Of a stretch of DNA of 64,000 bases, positions 1 to 7,918 are shown piece by piece; the first letter of the stretch is position 1; every line of letters starts with the position of its first letter. The notes under the pieces were generated by a model. That model did not search any database. It had not been told where the DNA came from and worked only from the letters and a program-made list of their open reading frames with translations. The stretch comes from Neobacillus cucumis (lineage in GTDB: Bacteria > Bacillota > Bacilli > Bacillales_B > DSM-18226): positions 149,861-213,860 of the forward strand of contig NZ_JAMBOH010000009.1 in NCBI RefSeq assembly GCF_023715505.1. The letters are read 5' to 3'. The position numbers were made by a program, and so were the translations under genes.

Positions 1-1
1 T

Positions 2-262
2 AAAACGGGAACTGTGGTTTCGTTAATGGGAGGAACCTCCCTCACGGCCGGAATCCTGATATTACTTTACCTGTTTCAATTTCCTGTATTAGGTCCTTTA
101 GTCTCAAGCAAGGTAAGTGGTACAGTGGGATTAGCCATTTTCCTTTTTGGTCTGTTTTATAGCTGGATTTGGATGAATCTATGCATGGTTGGATTGAAGC
201 ATCTAAATAAGGTTATGGTGAGAAAGTTATTTATTGAAAAAGATGAATCAAGCTGCAGGTGA
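2..262 (+). CDS. C-terminal end of a small membrane protein (partial)
   Basis: The reading frame is open from the left window edge, so the start lies outside. The visible 86 residues contain two hydrophobic helices, roughly SLTAGILILLYLFQFPVLG and VGLAIFLFGLFYSWIWM, followed by a short charged tail (RKLFIEKDESSCR). I do not recognise the family. The stop codon lies inside the left arm of a Rho-independent terminator, so this is the last gene of its unit. Confidence 0.5.
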   Translation, partial: KTGTVVSLMGGTSLTAGILILLYLFQFPVLGPLVSSKVSGTVGLAIFLFGLFYSWIWMNLCMVGLKHLNKVMVRKLFIEKDESSCR

Positions 263-292
263 TGGAAAGTCAATTTCCTTCACCTTTTTTTT
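258..292 (+). terminator. Rho-independent terminator
   Basis: Arms GGTGATGGAAA and TTTCCTTCACC (one T-T mismatch) are followed by a run of eight T. It overlaps the stop codon of the upstream partial gene. Confidence 0.85.
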
Positions 293-451
293 ATTTCAAA
301 TTAGACCCAAACAAGTAATCTATTTGCTGAATGATTTTAAGGAGAAAAAGTAAAAATAAGATAGACATCATAACTTGAAGTCTGTACAAAAAGATCCGCT
401 TATTAAATTTGATGGACTGACAGCAAACTTCAACCAAGGGAGTACATAAAA

Positions 452-2035
452 ATGAATGCTATTAATACGAGTGATTCTACGACAGAAAAAAAAGAAACCG
501 TAATGAATAAAATTTTAGGAGCCATCAGCGGAAGTTTCGCGCCAATTCTTGGGGTACTTGCGGGATCCGGCTTAATTTCTGCATTAATATCCATTTTAAC
601 GACATTAGGATGGTTATCTCCAAAAAGCGGTACCTATGCGATCCTTGGTGCAGCAGGGCATGCTATTTTTTACTTCTTCCCCGTGTTTCTCGGGATTACA
701 TTAGCCTTAAAACTCGGAGCCAATGGCTATGTTGGCGGCGCAATTGGTGCTGCGCTTTTGGAACCTCATTTTACCAATTTAGTTGCCTCACATGCTCAAA
801 ATGTCCATTTCTTAGGGATTCCAGTTATATTAGCGAGTTATTCTTCAACGGTTTTTCCTATATTAATTGCGGTTTCCATTTATTCGGTATTAGATAAGTT
901 TTTGAAAAAAGTGATATATAAAGACTTGCAAATGTTTGTTAATCCACTTATTTCATTACTTGTTATCGTTCCTTTAACCGTACTTATTTTTGGTCCGTTT
1001 GGCACCTATGTTGGAGGGGGCTTAGCAGTCGTTATTAAATTATTAAGTTCAACAAGTGGAATGTTGACAGGAGCGGTCATGGGAGCCGCATGGTCATTCC
1101 TGACGATATTAGGTCTCCACTGGGCCGTCATACCAATATTCATTGCAAATCTAGCGGCTGGCGGTGATCCGCTTAGCCCGATGATCGCCGCAGCTCCTTT
1201 TGCTCAAATTGGGTTGGGCCTTGGGGTTTTCTTTAAAACCAAAGATAAAGACTTGAAAACACTCGCTGCTTCTGGGCTAGTTCCAGGTGCATTAGCGGGA
1301 ACAACTGAAATTATCACCTATGGTATCCTCGTCCGTTACAAACGAACGATGTTGATTGTGGCAATTGCTGGAGCTATTGGCGGGGCAATTAATGGTATGT
1401 TTGGGGTAAAAGGGACTGCATTTGCTCTCCCGAGTTTCTTGTCTATTCCTGTATTTACACCAATTGGACTATATTTAATTGGTACTTTATCGGCTTTAGT
1501 TATAGCAATGGTTCTTACAATTGTTTTGGGATATGAGGGTAAAAGCGACGTAGTACCTGAAAAAACAATCAAAGATGTAAATAGAGAAACCATTTCAAGC
1601 CCCTTAAGTGGAGAAATTGTACCATTGAGCAAAGTTTCAGACCCTCTTTTTTCAACTGAAACGGTAGGAAAAGGAATCGCAATTGATCCAACAAAGGGGG
1701 AAGTGGTATCACCTGTAGATGGAGTTGTGACTACATTATTTCCAACCGAGCATGCGGTTGGCATTACTTCGGAAGATGGAGCTGAAATCTTAATTATAGT
1801 TGGGGTTAACACCATCAAGCTGAAAGGGCAATTTTTCACTTCTCATGTAAAACAATGGGATACAGTGAAGAAGGGTGACTTACTGATTGAATTTGACATT
1901 GAAAACATTAAAGCCGCAGGCTACGATGTAAAAACACCTGTCGTTATTACTAATACCAATCAATATATTGATGTTGTTCCAACCAGTGAGGGAAATGTCC
2001 AGGCAAAAGATGAATTAATCAGGCTGGTTGTATAA
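452..2035 (+). CDS. PTS beta-glucoside-type EIIC-EIIA-like permease, EIIB absent and EIIA active-site His replaced
   Basis: 527 aa. Residues about 20-365 are a multi-helix EIIC domain of the glucose/beta-glucoside superfamily. Residues about 390-527 are a crr-type EIIA domain (EVVSPVDGVVTTLFPTEHAVG). Family members normally begin with an EIIB domain of about 90 aa carrying the phospho-cysteine; here EIIC starts almost at once. In EIIA the first active-site His is kept (H434, FPTEH). The phosphorylated His of the usual LIHVGLDTV motif is Ile449 (LIIVGVNTI), and the Asp is Asn. The chain cannot be phosphorylated in the usual way. It may be a facilitator or sensor, or may borrow partner domains. 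No neighbouring PTS or glucosidase gene is visible. The start has AAGGGAG 9 nt upstream, and a strong terminator follows. Confidence 0.85.
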   Translation: MNAINTSDSTTEKKETVMNKILGAISGSFAPILGVLAGSGLISALISILTTLGWLSPKSGTYAILGAAGHAIFYFFPVFLGITLALKLGANGYVGGAIGAALLEPHFTNLVASHAQNVHFLGIPVILASYSSTVFPILIAVSIYSVLDKFLKKVIYKDLQMFVNPLISLLVIVPLTVLIFGPFGTYVGGGLAVVIKLLSSTSGMLTGAVMGAAWSFLTILGLHWAVIPIFIANLAAGGDPLSPMIAAAPFAQIGLGLGVFFKTKDKDLKTLAASGLVPGALAGTTEIITYGILVRYKRTMLIVAIAGAIGGAINGMFGVKGTAFALPSFLSIPVFTPIGLYLIGTLSALVIAMVLTIVLGYEGKSDVVPEKTIKDVNRETISSPLSGEIVPLSKVSDPLFSTETVGKGIAIDPTKGEVVSPVDGVVTTLFPTEHAVGITSEDGAEILIIVGVNTIKLKGQFFTSHVKQWDTVKKGDLLIEFDIENIKAAGYDVKTPVVITNTNQYIDVVPTSEGNVQAKDELIRLVV

Positions 2036-2038
2036 GGA

Positions 2039-2072
2039 AAACGGTGAGAGGAATTTCTCTCACCGTTTCTTA
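2039..2072 (+). terminator. Rho-independent terminator
   Basis: Perfect arms AAACGGTGAGAG and CTCTCACCGTTT just after the PTS-like gene. The T tract is short. Confidence 0.75.
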
Positions 2073-2108
2073 TTGCATATGTACTTTTTTATGTTTAGTG
2101 CAAGAGGT

Positions 2109-2498
<390 letters not shown>

Positions 2499-2745
2499 TT
2501 AAATCCCTCTCTAAATAAATAGACTGATACTGCTAACCGCTAAGTAATGCTTTGTTACCATATCATTTGATTTTTTTATTATATAACAGAACTACATACA
2601 ATGTAACATATATAAAAGCTAATAGTTTTACAATCATATTAAAAATGGGTTGCAGGGGAATTAATTAGCTACATTATTTTTCACATTTTTTTTTAAAAAG
2701 TAGGGGAAAATAATAAAGATAAATCAAGAAGAATGGGTGATTCCA

Positions 2746-3036
2746 ATGTCATTTATATACAATCTCTACAGCTCAAAAGAATTTGGATTTACAAAATCTT
2801 TTCATATTAAATGCGAGATTCCGCCTCATAAATTTCGTTTAATCATGTCGGAATTTCGGCAAAATGGAGAAGAGAACACAGAAGCCTTTGTTAAGTACAT
2901 GAGTGAAAACTTTCCTGATTCATTCCAACTTTTTGAATATGACGATGTTTTACAATATGATGCTGACCAGGAAAACTCTGCTATCCTGGCAAATCTTTTA
3001 ACAAACGGGAAGGACGACTTCCATGAACCGTTATAA
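2746..3036 (+). CDS. Hypothetical protein, 96 aa
   Basis: Soluble, acidic, not recognised. ATG at 2746 is preferred because GGGTGA lies at a normal distance upstream; an in-frame GTG at 2737 is the alternative. The start follows a 240-base AT-rich region shared with the divergent ribT gene. The protein has no Cys and no clear motif. The C-terminus is acidic (LLTNGKDDFHEPL). Confidence 0.55.
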   Translation: MSFIYNLYSSKEFGFTKSFHIKCEIPPHKFRLIMSEFRQNGEENTEAFVKYMSENFPDSFQLFEYDDVLQYDADQENSAILANLLTNGKDDFHEPL

Positions 3037-3138
3037 TATGGTTTCACAGAGGAATATGTATGTAAGGGGCAGGGATTAAGTAGCTGACTAATGAGTTATC
3101 CCGCCATATAGTTGCTTCTATAAACAATTTTATCAGCA

Positions 3139-3534
3139 TATGAAATGGCTGTAAGCCAGGTTCTGTACTTCCGTACTGTAAACGGCAGCTAGCCTTGTAC
3201 AGGAAGTAGTAGTCATATAACTATCGACCAATGGTCAATTCATCCGTTTGGTTCATTTCCCGCAGGATGATGCCCCTACCTAATTTGGGTTGCTCGCTCG
3301 TGGGGTTTACCCGTTCCACCTTTTCCGTTTCCAGAAAAGCATCGTCACTGTGGCACTTTCAGGTTACTCTCAGCATATCTCGAAGACTTAGCATGATTTC
3401 ACCGCCGTCAGCCGACCTTAAATCGACCGCCCACCCTTGCAGATGGCACGAACACTACAGGCATCTCAGCACTGTGCGAGCCTGGACTTTCCTCAGCTCC
3501 TTAAAAAGGAACCGCGACTACTCACCATTTCATA
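3139..3534 (-). ncRNA. rnpB: RNase P RNA, B type
   Basis: On the minus strand this reads as a bacillar RNase P RNA, the catalytic subunit that matures tRNA 5' ends. Seen: CR-I GAGGAAAGTCC; the segment TGCTGAGATGCCTGTAGTG; the specificity-domain block GAAAGTGCCACAGTGACG; GGTAAACCCC followed by GAGCGAG; and 3' CR-V ACAGAACCTGGCTTACAG. P1 is a perfect 10-bp helix between 3525-3534 and 3139-3148. P2 pairs GTAGTC with GACTAC. The 3' part of the catalytic domain (P15 to CR-IV) differs clearly from B. subtilis. The neighbours are not gpsB/ypsC as in B. subtilis. Length is about 396 nt. Confidence 0.9.
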
Positions 3535-3852
3535 TTTAATTCGTTCAGAAGCGACACTACATACTATATCAGGATTAAAAGGTTAAATCTTTAGGAGGTT
3601 ACTTCCAAAGTTACCAATACTCAATATATTTCGACATTTTTCTGCAATATCATTATTGCAGCAACTTACAACAAGGAATAGAATCATAAAAAGTTAGTTG
3701 ATTTTATTGACTTTGCCAGCCAATACCGTTGATAGGGGAATATTTCTTATATATTAAGTTGAGAATTTGTCAAATCTTGACCTTTTTTTTAGCTTTAATC
3801 ACTTTGATTTTATTTGTAAAATATAAAAAAGTTAAAAAAGGGGATAGAACAA
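3535..3852. other. Intergenic region upstream of rnpB
   Basis: No gene seen. It must hold the rnpB promoter on the minus strand; TATAGT near 3563-3568 is a possible -10 box but no convincing -35 is visible. The rest is AT-rich sequence leading to the small gene at 3853. Confidence 0.3.
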
Positions 3853-3987
3853 ATGTACAAGTACACAATCTATGTAACTCATAAAGGTAAAGTTTATCAA
3901 ACCAATGTAATAGCTCCTAAAAACCAAACAGAAGAAGAAGTTTATCGAATTGCAAAAGAACAAGTTGAAAAACAATGGACAAATTAA
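3853..3987 (+). CDS. Small stress-response-type protein (BA3454-like), 44 aa
   Basis: The product starts MYKYTIYVTHKGKVYQTNVI and ends KEQVEKQW. This resembles the small BA3454 family of Bacillus proteins: a short beta hairpin (YTIYVTHKGKVYQTNVI) followed by a helix (EEEVYRIAKEQVEKQW). AAAAGGGGATAG lies just upstream of the ATG as ribosome binding site. Family assignment is from memory of the pattern; the function is unknown. Confidence 0.6.
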   Translation: MYKYTIYVTHKGKVYQTNVIAPKNQTEEEVYRIAKEQVEKQWTN

Positions 3988-4035
3988 ATAAAAATCCTCA
4001 GATAATAGTGAAAATTACCTCACATCACATCATTA

Positions 4036-4083
4036 AAAAACAACCCAAAATCATAGGTTAATACCTATAGTTTGGGTTGTTCA
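4036..4083 (-). terminator. Rho-independent terminator of the 4114-4404 gene
   Basis: Minus strand: ACAACCCAAA arm, long loop with an inner ATAGGTAT/ATACCTAT hairpin, TTTGGGTTGT arm, then TTTTTT. The plus-strand side lacks a clean T run. Confidence 0.7.
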
Positions 4084-4113
4084 TTTTCTTATCCATTTTA
4101 TAAAGGTTAATGG

Positions 4114-4404
4114 TTATTCAATCGGAGTAAATATTTCTCTTTCACGCTTTTCTAAGATTGGGATTATTTTTCCTTCAATGATATCTTTAAAGTGTGGTGT
4201 GTGTCGATGTGCCTCAAGGGCAGCTTCATCTACATATTGTTCATAAAGTAAGAAAAGATCCTTATTTTCTGTTGAGCGATTAGCGGTGTAGACAATACAC
4301 CCTTTCTCATGTTCATATACCAAGGGTTTCATCTCTTGGAGATAAGCTTGAACCTGGTCACCATTACCTGGTATACAATAATATTTCGCTACTAATACAA
4401 TCAT
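4114..4404 (-). CDS. Antibiotic biosynthesis monooxygenase (ABM) domain protein, YgiN-like
   Basis: 96 aa, the usual size of a one-domain ABM protein with a dimeric ferredoxin-like fold. Seen: N-terminal strand MIVLVAKYYCIPGNGDQVQAYL, the central LLYEQYVDEAALEAHRHTPHF motif typical of quinol-oxidising or heme-degrading ABM proteins, and a C-terminal helix and strand. AGGAGG sits 6 nt before the ATG. Monocistronic with its own terminator. The substrate cannot be told from sequence. A second ABM protein is encoded at 37156-37461. Confidence 0.75.
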   Translation of the reverse strand: MIVLVAKYYCIPGNGDQVQAYLQEMKPLVYEHEKGCIVYTANRSTENKDLFLLYEQYVDEAALEAHRHTPHFKDIIEGKIIPILEKREREIFTPIE

Positions 4405-4549
4405 ATTGACTCCTCCTAAAAAATTTTAAAAAAGCTCATAACCTCTTTATTCCATATTAGTAATAACTACTGGCTTAATTCAAGGTTTCTTTTTTAGATT
4501 CTTATGTAACTTGAATTTGATCGAAATTAGGAAATAAAACAGATACGAT

Positions 4550-4583
4550 TAAAAAGCCGCACCATTTGGTTGCGGCTTTTTAG
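4550..4583 (-). terminator. Rho-independent terminator
   Basis: AAAAAGCCGCA/TGCGGCTTTTT hairpin with A and T runs on both sides; placed to end the LysM-3D gene on the minus strand. Confidence 0.85.
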
Positions 4584-4600
4584 ATGATTCGATAAGTGGA

Positions 4601-5146
4601 TTAGTTCAGAATTTGTATTTTTACGTTTTTTCTTCCCCATTGCACAGCAGCTTTTTGAGAAGGTATAAAAACATCAATTTTATATCCTTTTATGGCGCCG
4701 CCAGTATCACCCGCGATCGCATATCCGTAACCGGGAACATAGACCTTTGAGCCTAATTTAATTACTTTCGGGTCAACGGAAATCACCTTTTGATTTGGGT
4801 TTTTCTTCAAATTAATGCCAGTAGCTGTAATACCAGTACAATTTTTAAAGTTTAACGTGTAAGCAGAGGCATTGACTGTGATTTCTTTTATTGCCTTCAC
4901 AGGCTTAGCTGGATTTGCAGGGTTACCAGGATTTGCTGTTTTTAATACTTGATTTATTTTAATAAGATCGGATGAAAGATGGTTCCATTGCTTTAATTGA
5001 TTGACAGTAATATGATAGGTCTTGGCAATTTTTGAAAGAGAATCGCCTTTTTTTACGGTATATGTATTAGATGCCGCAGAAGCACCGCTGCTAATTCCAA
5101 ATAACAGCATAAGAGATGTTGAAATCGTTATCAGGGATTTTTTCAC
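4601..5146 (-). CDS. Secreted LysM and 3D-domain cell wall protein, YocH-like
   Basis: 181 aa. A signal peptide (MKKSLITISTSLMLLFGIS, cut near ASA) is followed by one LysM domain (YTVKKGDSLSKIAKTYHI, about residues 29-70), a Pro/Asn/Ala linker (NPGNPANPAKP) and a C-terminal 3D domain. The 3D domain shows GDTGGAIKGYKIDVF, containing its defining aspartates. LysM binds peptidoglycan and 3D domains are double-psi beta barrels of lytic transglycosylase type. The family includes YocH, a WalRK target in B. subtilis; YocH has two LysM repeats, this has one. Role: extracellular wall turnover, inferred. Confidence 0.8.
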   Translation of the reverse strand: MKKSLITISTSLMLLFGISSGASAASNTYTVKKGDSLSKIAKTYHITVNQLKQWNHLSSDLIKINQVLKTANPGNPANPAKPVKAIKEITVNASAYTLNFKNCTGITATGINLKKNPNQKVISVDPKVIKLGSKVYVPGYGYAIAGDTGGAIKGYKIDVFIPSQKAAVQWGRKNVKIQILN

Positions 5147-5242
5147 ATTTAAAACTCCTTTGTTCTACTATAATAAAATAATACCAGAGTAGTATTGCAA
5201 TTCTGTTTCAAAAGTTTACTAATTTCGTGACAATGTGATAGA

Positions 5243-5296
5243 AGCATGGGGACGGTTCTCCTGCTTCCTAAGAAGCAAAAGAACCGTCCCCATGCT
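5243..5296. repeat. Inverted repeat of the GGGACGGTTCT family, copy 1
   Basis: Perfect 17-bp arms AGCATGGGGACGGTTCT and its complement around a short loop. Another copy is at 9952-10020 and a degenerate one at 16984-17046. It lies just upstream of the histidine kinase promoter. Confidence 0.75.
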
Positions 5297-5306
5297 TACT
5301 ACAATT

Positions 5307-5315
5307 TGTTATAAT
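5307..5315 (+). promoter_or_regulatory. Extended -10 promoter of the two-component operon
   Basis: TGTTATAAT is a perfect extended -10 (TGnTATAAT), 40 nt upstream of the kinase start. No good -35 hexamer is visible, because the inverted repeat sits there. Confidence 0.5.
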
Positions 5316-5354
5316 GAGAGTACTATATAACGTTTTCAATGTTGGAGATAAACT

Positions 5355-6944
5355 ATGAAATTACCCTACATAAAGTTGAAATTATTTACCCAGATGGTTA
5401 TCCATATATCCATTGTCATTTGTGCAACATCGATCCTTGCAGCACTTTTTTTTACTAAAATAATGGACGATCTTTCTGCACAATATCTAGGTCATGAAGC
5501 AATGTCAGTAGCTAAGATGGCTGCTCGTGACGCAAGGATTATCCGTGCTTTTACTAACGAAAAACCTGCAAAGGAAATACAACCGATTACGGAAAAAATG
5601 AGGAAACTGACCGGTGCAAGTTATATCGTGATTGGAAATAAACAAGGGATCCGTTATTCCCACCCGAATCCGAAATATATAGGTAAGTACATGGGTACAA
5701 GCAATGAGCCTGTTTTTAAGCAGCACATATCCATTGTTTATTTTGGTGAAGGGATTTCGGGCCCAGCTATTAAAGCCAAAACCCCGATTGTAGATACAAA
5801 AGGGAATATAATTGGCGTTTCCTCTGTCGGATTTTTAATGGTGGATGTAAAAAAGAGAATCCTTACCTATAAAGAAGAAATCATCGGGCTTGCTTCATTG
5901 CTTTTATTGATTGGGATTTCCGCCGCCTTTTTTATTGCAAGGAGAATAAAACGGAAAATGTTAGGTCTCGAACCCGAGGAGATTTCCTATGTTTTCAAAG
6001 AAAAGGAAGCAATCCTAGAATCTATTCGCGATGGGATTATTGCTGTGGATAAAGATTTCCGGGTGCTATCCATGAATAAACGCTCCCGCGAATTATTGAA
6101 GGAGAACCAGCCTCTGAATAATTCAATGATCCAAAACACTCGCTTAAGGGATTTGGTTCAATATGTTATGGAATCAAAGACAGGAAAAACCAATGAAAAA
6201 GTATTGATAGGGGATCAAGTGTATGTGATAGATTTTTCAATTGTTACCCAAAGGGACGATATCGCTGGGGTTGTCTTAACCATCCGGACAGAATTTGAAA
6301 TTGAACAATTATTTGATGAAGTAACTAAAATTAAGTCTTATTCCGAAAACATAAGAGCGCTCAACCATGAGTTTTTAAACAAATTAAACACGATTTATGG
6401 ATTGTTAAGCATTGGGGAATACGATCAAGCAAGAAAACTGATCTCAAGTGAAGTGGAAGAACGGCAAAGCACGATCGTCTTTCTCATGACAGCTGTTAAA
6501 GATCCTTTCCTTGTAGCTTGTTTGTTGGGCAAGATAAATCGTTCAAAAGAGTTAAAGGTAGATTTAAAAATTGATCAAGAGAGCTGCTTAGCTGAGATAC
6601 CTGATTCTATTGATACAAAGCTGCTTGTAACCATTTTAGGCAATATAATAGATAATGCGATGGAGGCTGCAAAGGAAAAACATATAGCTGGGGCAATAGT
6701 AACTGTTTCCTTCACAGACATTGGCAGGGATCTTATATTTGATATACAAGACAATGGACCGGGTATTCCGGAGGAAAAACAGAATGCCATTTTTATAGAA
6801 GGGTATACAACCAAACCTGGAAAAAATCGAGGAATTGGTCTAAGTATTGTGACGAACTCACTTGAGCAATTAAACGGACAAGTTTATATTACAAACAGCT
6901 ATTTGGGTGGTTCAAAATTCACTCTTGTGATTCCTAAAAGCTAA
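5355..6944 (+). CDS. Sensor histidine kinase, CitA/DcuS family
   Basis: 529 aa. Two membrane helices (about 12-34 and 175-195) flank an extracytoplasmic PAS-like sensor domain. This is followed by a cytoplasmic PAS domain (about 215-320), a dimerisation domain with H338 in ALNHEFLNKLNTIYGLL, and an HATPase domain (N box NIIDNAMEA near 431, DNGPGI near 466, GIGLSIV near 490). This layout is that of kinases that sense citrate, malate, fumarate or similar carboxylates outside the cell. It is co-transcribed with the response regulator 15 nt downstream. The ligand is unknown; the adjacent GntP-type permease suggests a sugar acid or hydroxy-carboxylate. Confidence 0.9.
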   Translation: MKLPYIKLKLFTQMVIHISIVICATSILAALFFTKIMDDLSAQYLGHEAMSVAKMAARDARIIRAFTNEKPAKEIQPITEKMRKLTGASYIVIGNKQGIRYSHPNPKYIGKYMGTSNEPVFKQHISIVYFGEGISGPAIKAKTPIVDTKGNIIGVSSVGFLMVDVKKRILTYKEEIIGLASLLLLIGISAAFFIARRIKRKMLGLEPEEISYVFKEKEAILESIRDGIIAVDKDFRVLSMNKRSRELLKENQPLNNSMIQNTRLRDLVQYVMESKTGKTNEKVLIGDQVYVIDFSIVTQRDDIAGVVLTIRTEFEIEQLFDEVTKIKSYSENIRALNHEFLNKLNTIYGLLSIGEYDQARKLISSEVEERQSTIVFLMTAVKDPFLVACLLGKINRSKELKVDLKIDQESCLAEIPDSIDTKLLVTILGNIIDNAMEAAKEKHIAGAIVTVSFTDIGRDLIFDIQDNGPGIPEEKQNAIFIEGYTTKPGKNRGIGLSIVTNSLEQLNGQVYITNSYLGGSKFTLVIPKS

Positions 6945-6959
6945 CGAAGGAGAATGTAT

Positions 6960-7661
6960 ATGACGGGCTATTCTATTCAAGTCATGATTGTTGAAGATGA
7001 TCCTGTAGCCGCTAAAATTTATAAGCAATTTACTGAAAAGATAGATGGGTTTGATGTTTCTGTGATTGCGAGTTCGGGAAATGAAGCAATAGCCTATCTA
7101 GAAACCTTTAAGCCCCAATTAATACTGTTAGATATTTATCTGCCAGATATGAATGGCATTGACTTATTAAGAGTGATCAGAATGAAATACCGTGGCATCG
7201 ATATTATTCCAATCACCGCAGCCAATGATGCAGAAACAGTGACAGAAGCAATTCGTGGAGGAGTTTTTAGTTATTTAATTAAACCGATTGATGTAAAAAA
7301 ATTCACTGATGAATTGACTAGGTATAAACGAACGATGAGTCAGCTTCAGATAAAGAAAACAATGGACCAAAAGGAGATAGATACCTATTTCTCATTAGCA
7401 GATCGTTCAAAGCGGGAACCAGCTGATCAAAAACAACCTCCTAAAGGGATCGATAAATTTACGTTAATGAGAGTTCGGGACAAACTCCGTTTTGAAAAAG
7501 AGAGTGTAAGCGCTGAAGAGTTAGCGATCCTCCTTGGAATCACGGATTCGACTGCACGAAAATATTTAGAATATCTTACTTCGCTTGATGAAATGGAAGT
7601 TGATATCCAGTATGGATCTGTTGGCCGGCCTGAACGCAAATACAAATGGAAAAAGAAGTGA
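6960..7661 (+). CDS. Response regulator, CitT/DctR/MalR family
   Basis: 233 aa. N-terminal receiver domain with acidic pocket VEDD and phospho-acceptor D58 in LLLDIYLPDMNG. The C-terminal helix-turn-helix (SVSAEELAILLGITDSTARKYLEYL) is typical for regulators paired with CitA/DcuS kinases. ATG 6960 is chosen over ATG 6954 because GAAGGAG is then about 8 nt away rather than adjacent. It probably activates the permease gene downstream. Confidence 0.88.
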   Translation: MTGYSIQVMIVEDDPVAAKIYKQFTEKIDGFDVSVIASSGNEAIAYLETFKPQLILLDIYLPDMNGIDLLRVIRMKYRGIDIIPITAANDAETVTEAIRGGVFSYLIKPIDVKKFTDELTRYKRTMSQLQIKKTMDQKEIDTYFSLADRSKREPADQKQPPKGIDKFTLMRVRDKLRFEKESVSAEELAILLGITDSTARKYLEYLTSLDEMEVDIQYGSVGRPERKYKWKKK

Positions 7662-7668
7662 AGATGTT

Positions 7669-7698
7669 GGGATTGGTGACAGCCAGTCTCTTTTTTTT
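7669..7698 (+). terminator. Rho-independent terminator
   Basis: GGGATTGG/CCAGTCTC stem (with G-U pairs) followed by eight T, 8 nt after the response regulator stop. Confidence 0.75.
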
Positions 7699-7828
7699 GC
7701 TATCAACCATTCGTTTTTACAAAAAATGTAAATAATTAGTTTATTATTTTAATTCTTATTATTAGGATAATATTCTAATTTTTCTATTTAAACTGTAAAT
7801 TTAGTTTTAACAGCTCTCAAACGACGGT

Positions 7829-7843
7829 TTGAAAGCGTTATCT
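7829..7843 (+). promoter_or_regulatory. cre site (CcpA binding)
   Basis: TTGAAAGCGTTATCT fits the cre consensus WTGNAANCGNWNNCW at every position. It lies 76 nt before the permease start, implying carbon catabolite control of that gene. Confidence 0.75.
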
Positions 7844-7865
7844 ATAATTGCTTTTAGGGAGAATG

Positions 7866-7877
7866 GAGAGCGCTCTC
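7866..7877. promoter_or_regulatory. 12-bp palindrome, possible second weak cre
   Basis: GAGAGCGCTCTC is a perfect palindrome. It differs from a symmetric cre core (GAAAGCGCTTTC) at one position per half. It lies between the cre site and the permease start. Confidence 0.4.
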
Positions 7878-7918
7878 TTGCTCAAAAAATTAATTCACGA
7901 TTCATAAGGGGTGTTTTT

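Noticed and set aside
360..451. Residual EIIB domain or RAT antiterminator upstream of the PTS-like gene
   Set aside because: A short open frame (ending NFNQGST) exists but shows no EIIB phospho-Cys motif, and no terminator/antiterminator pair could be built.
3231..3539. 102-codon open frame on the plus strand
   Set aside because: It lies antisense inside the RNase P RNA; its composition is explained by the structured RNA.
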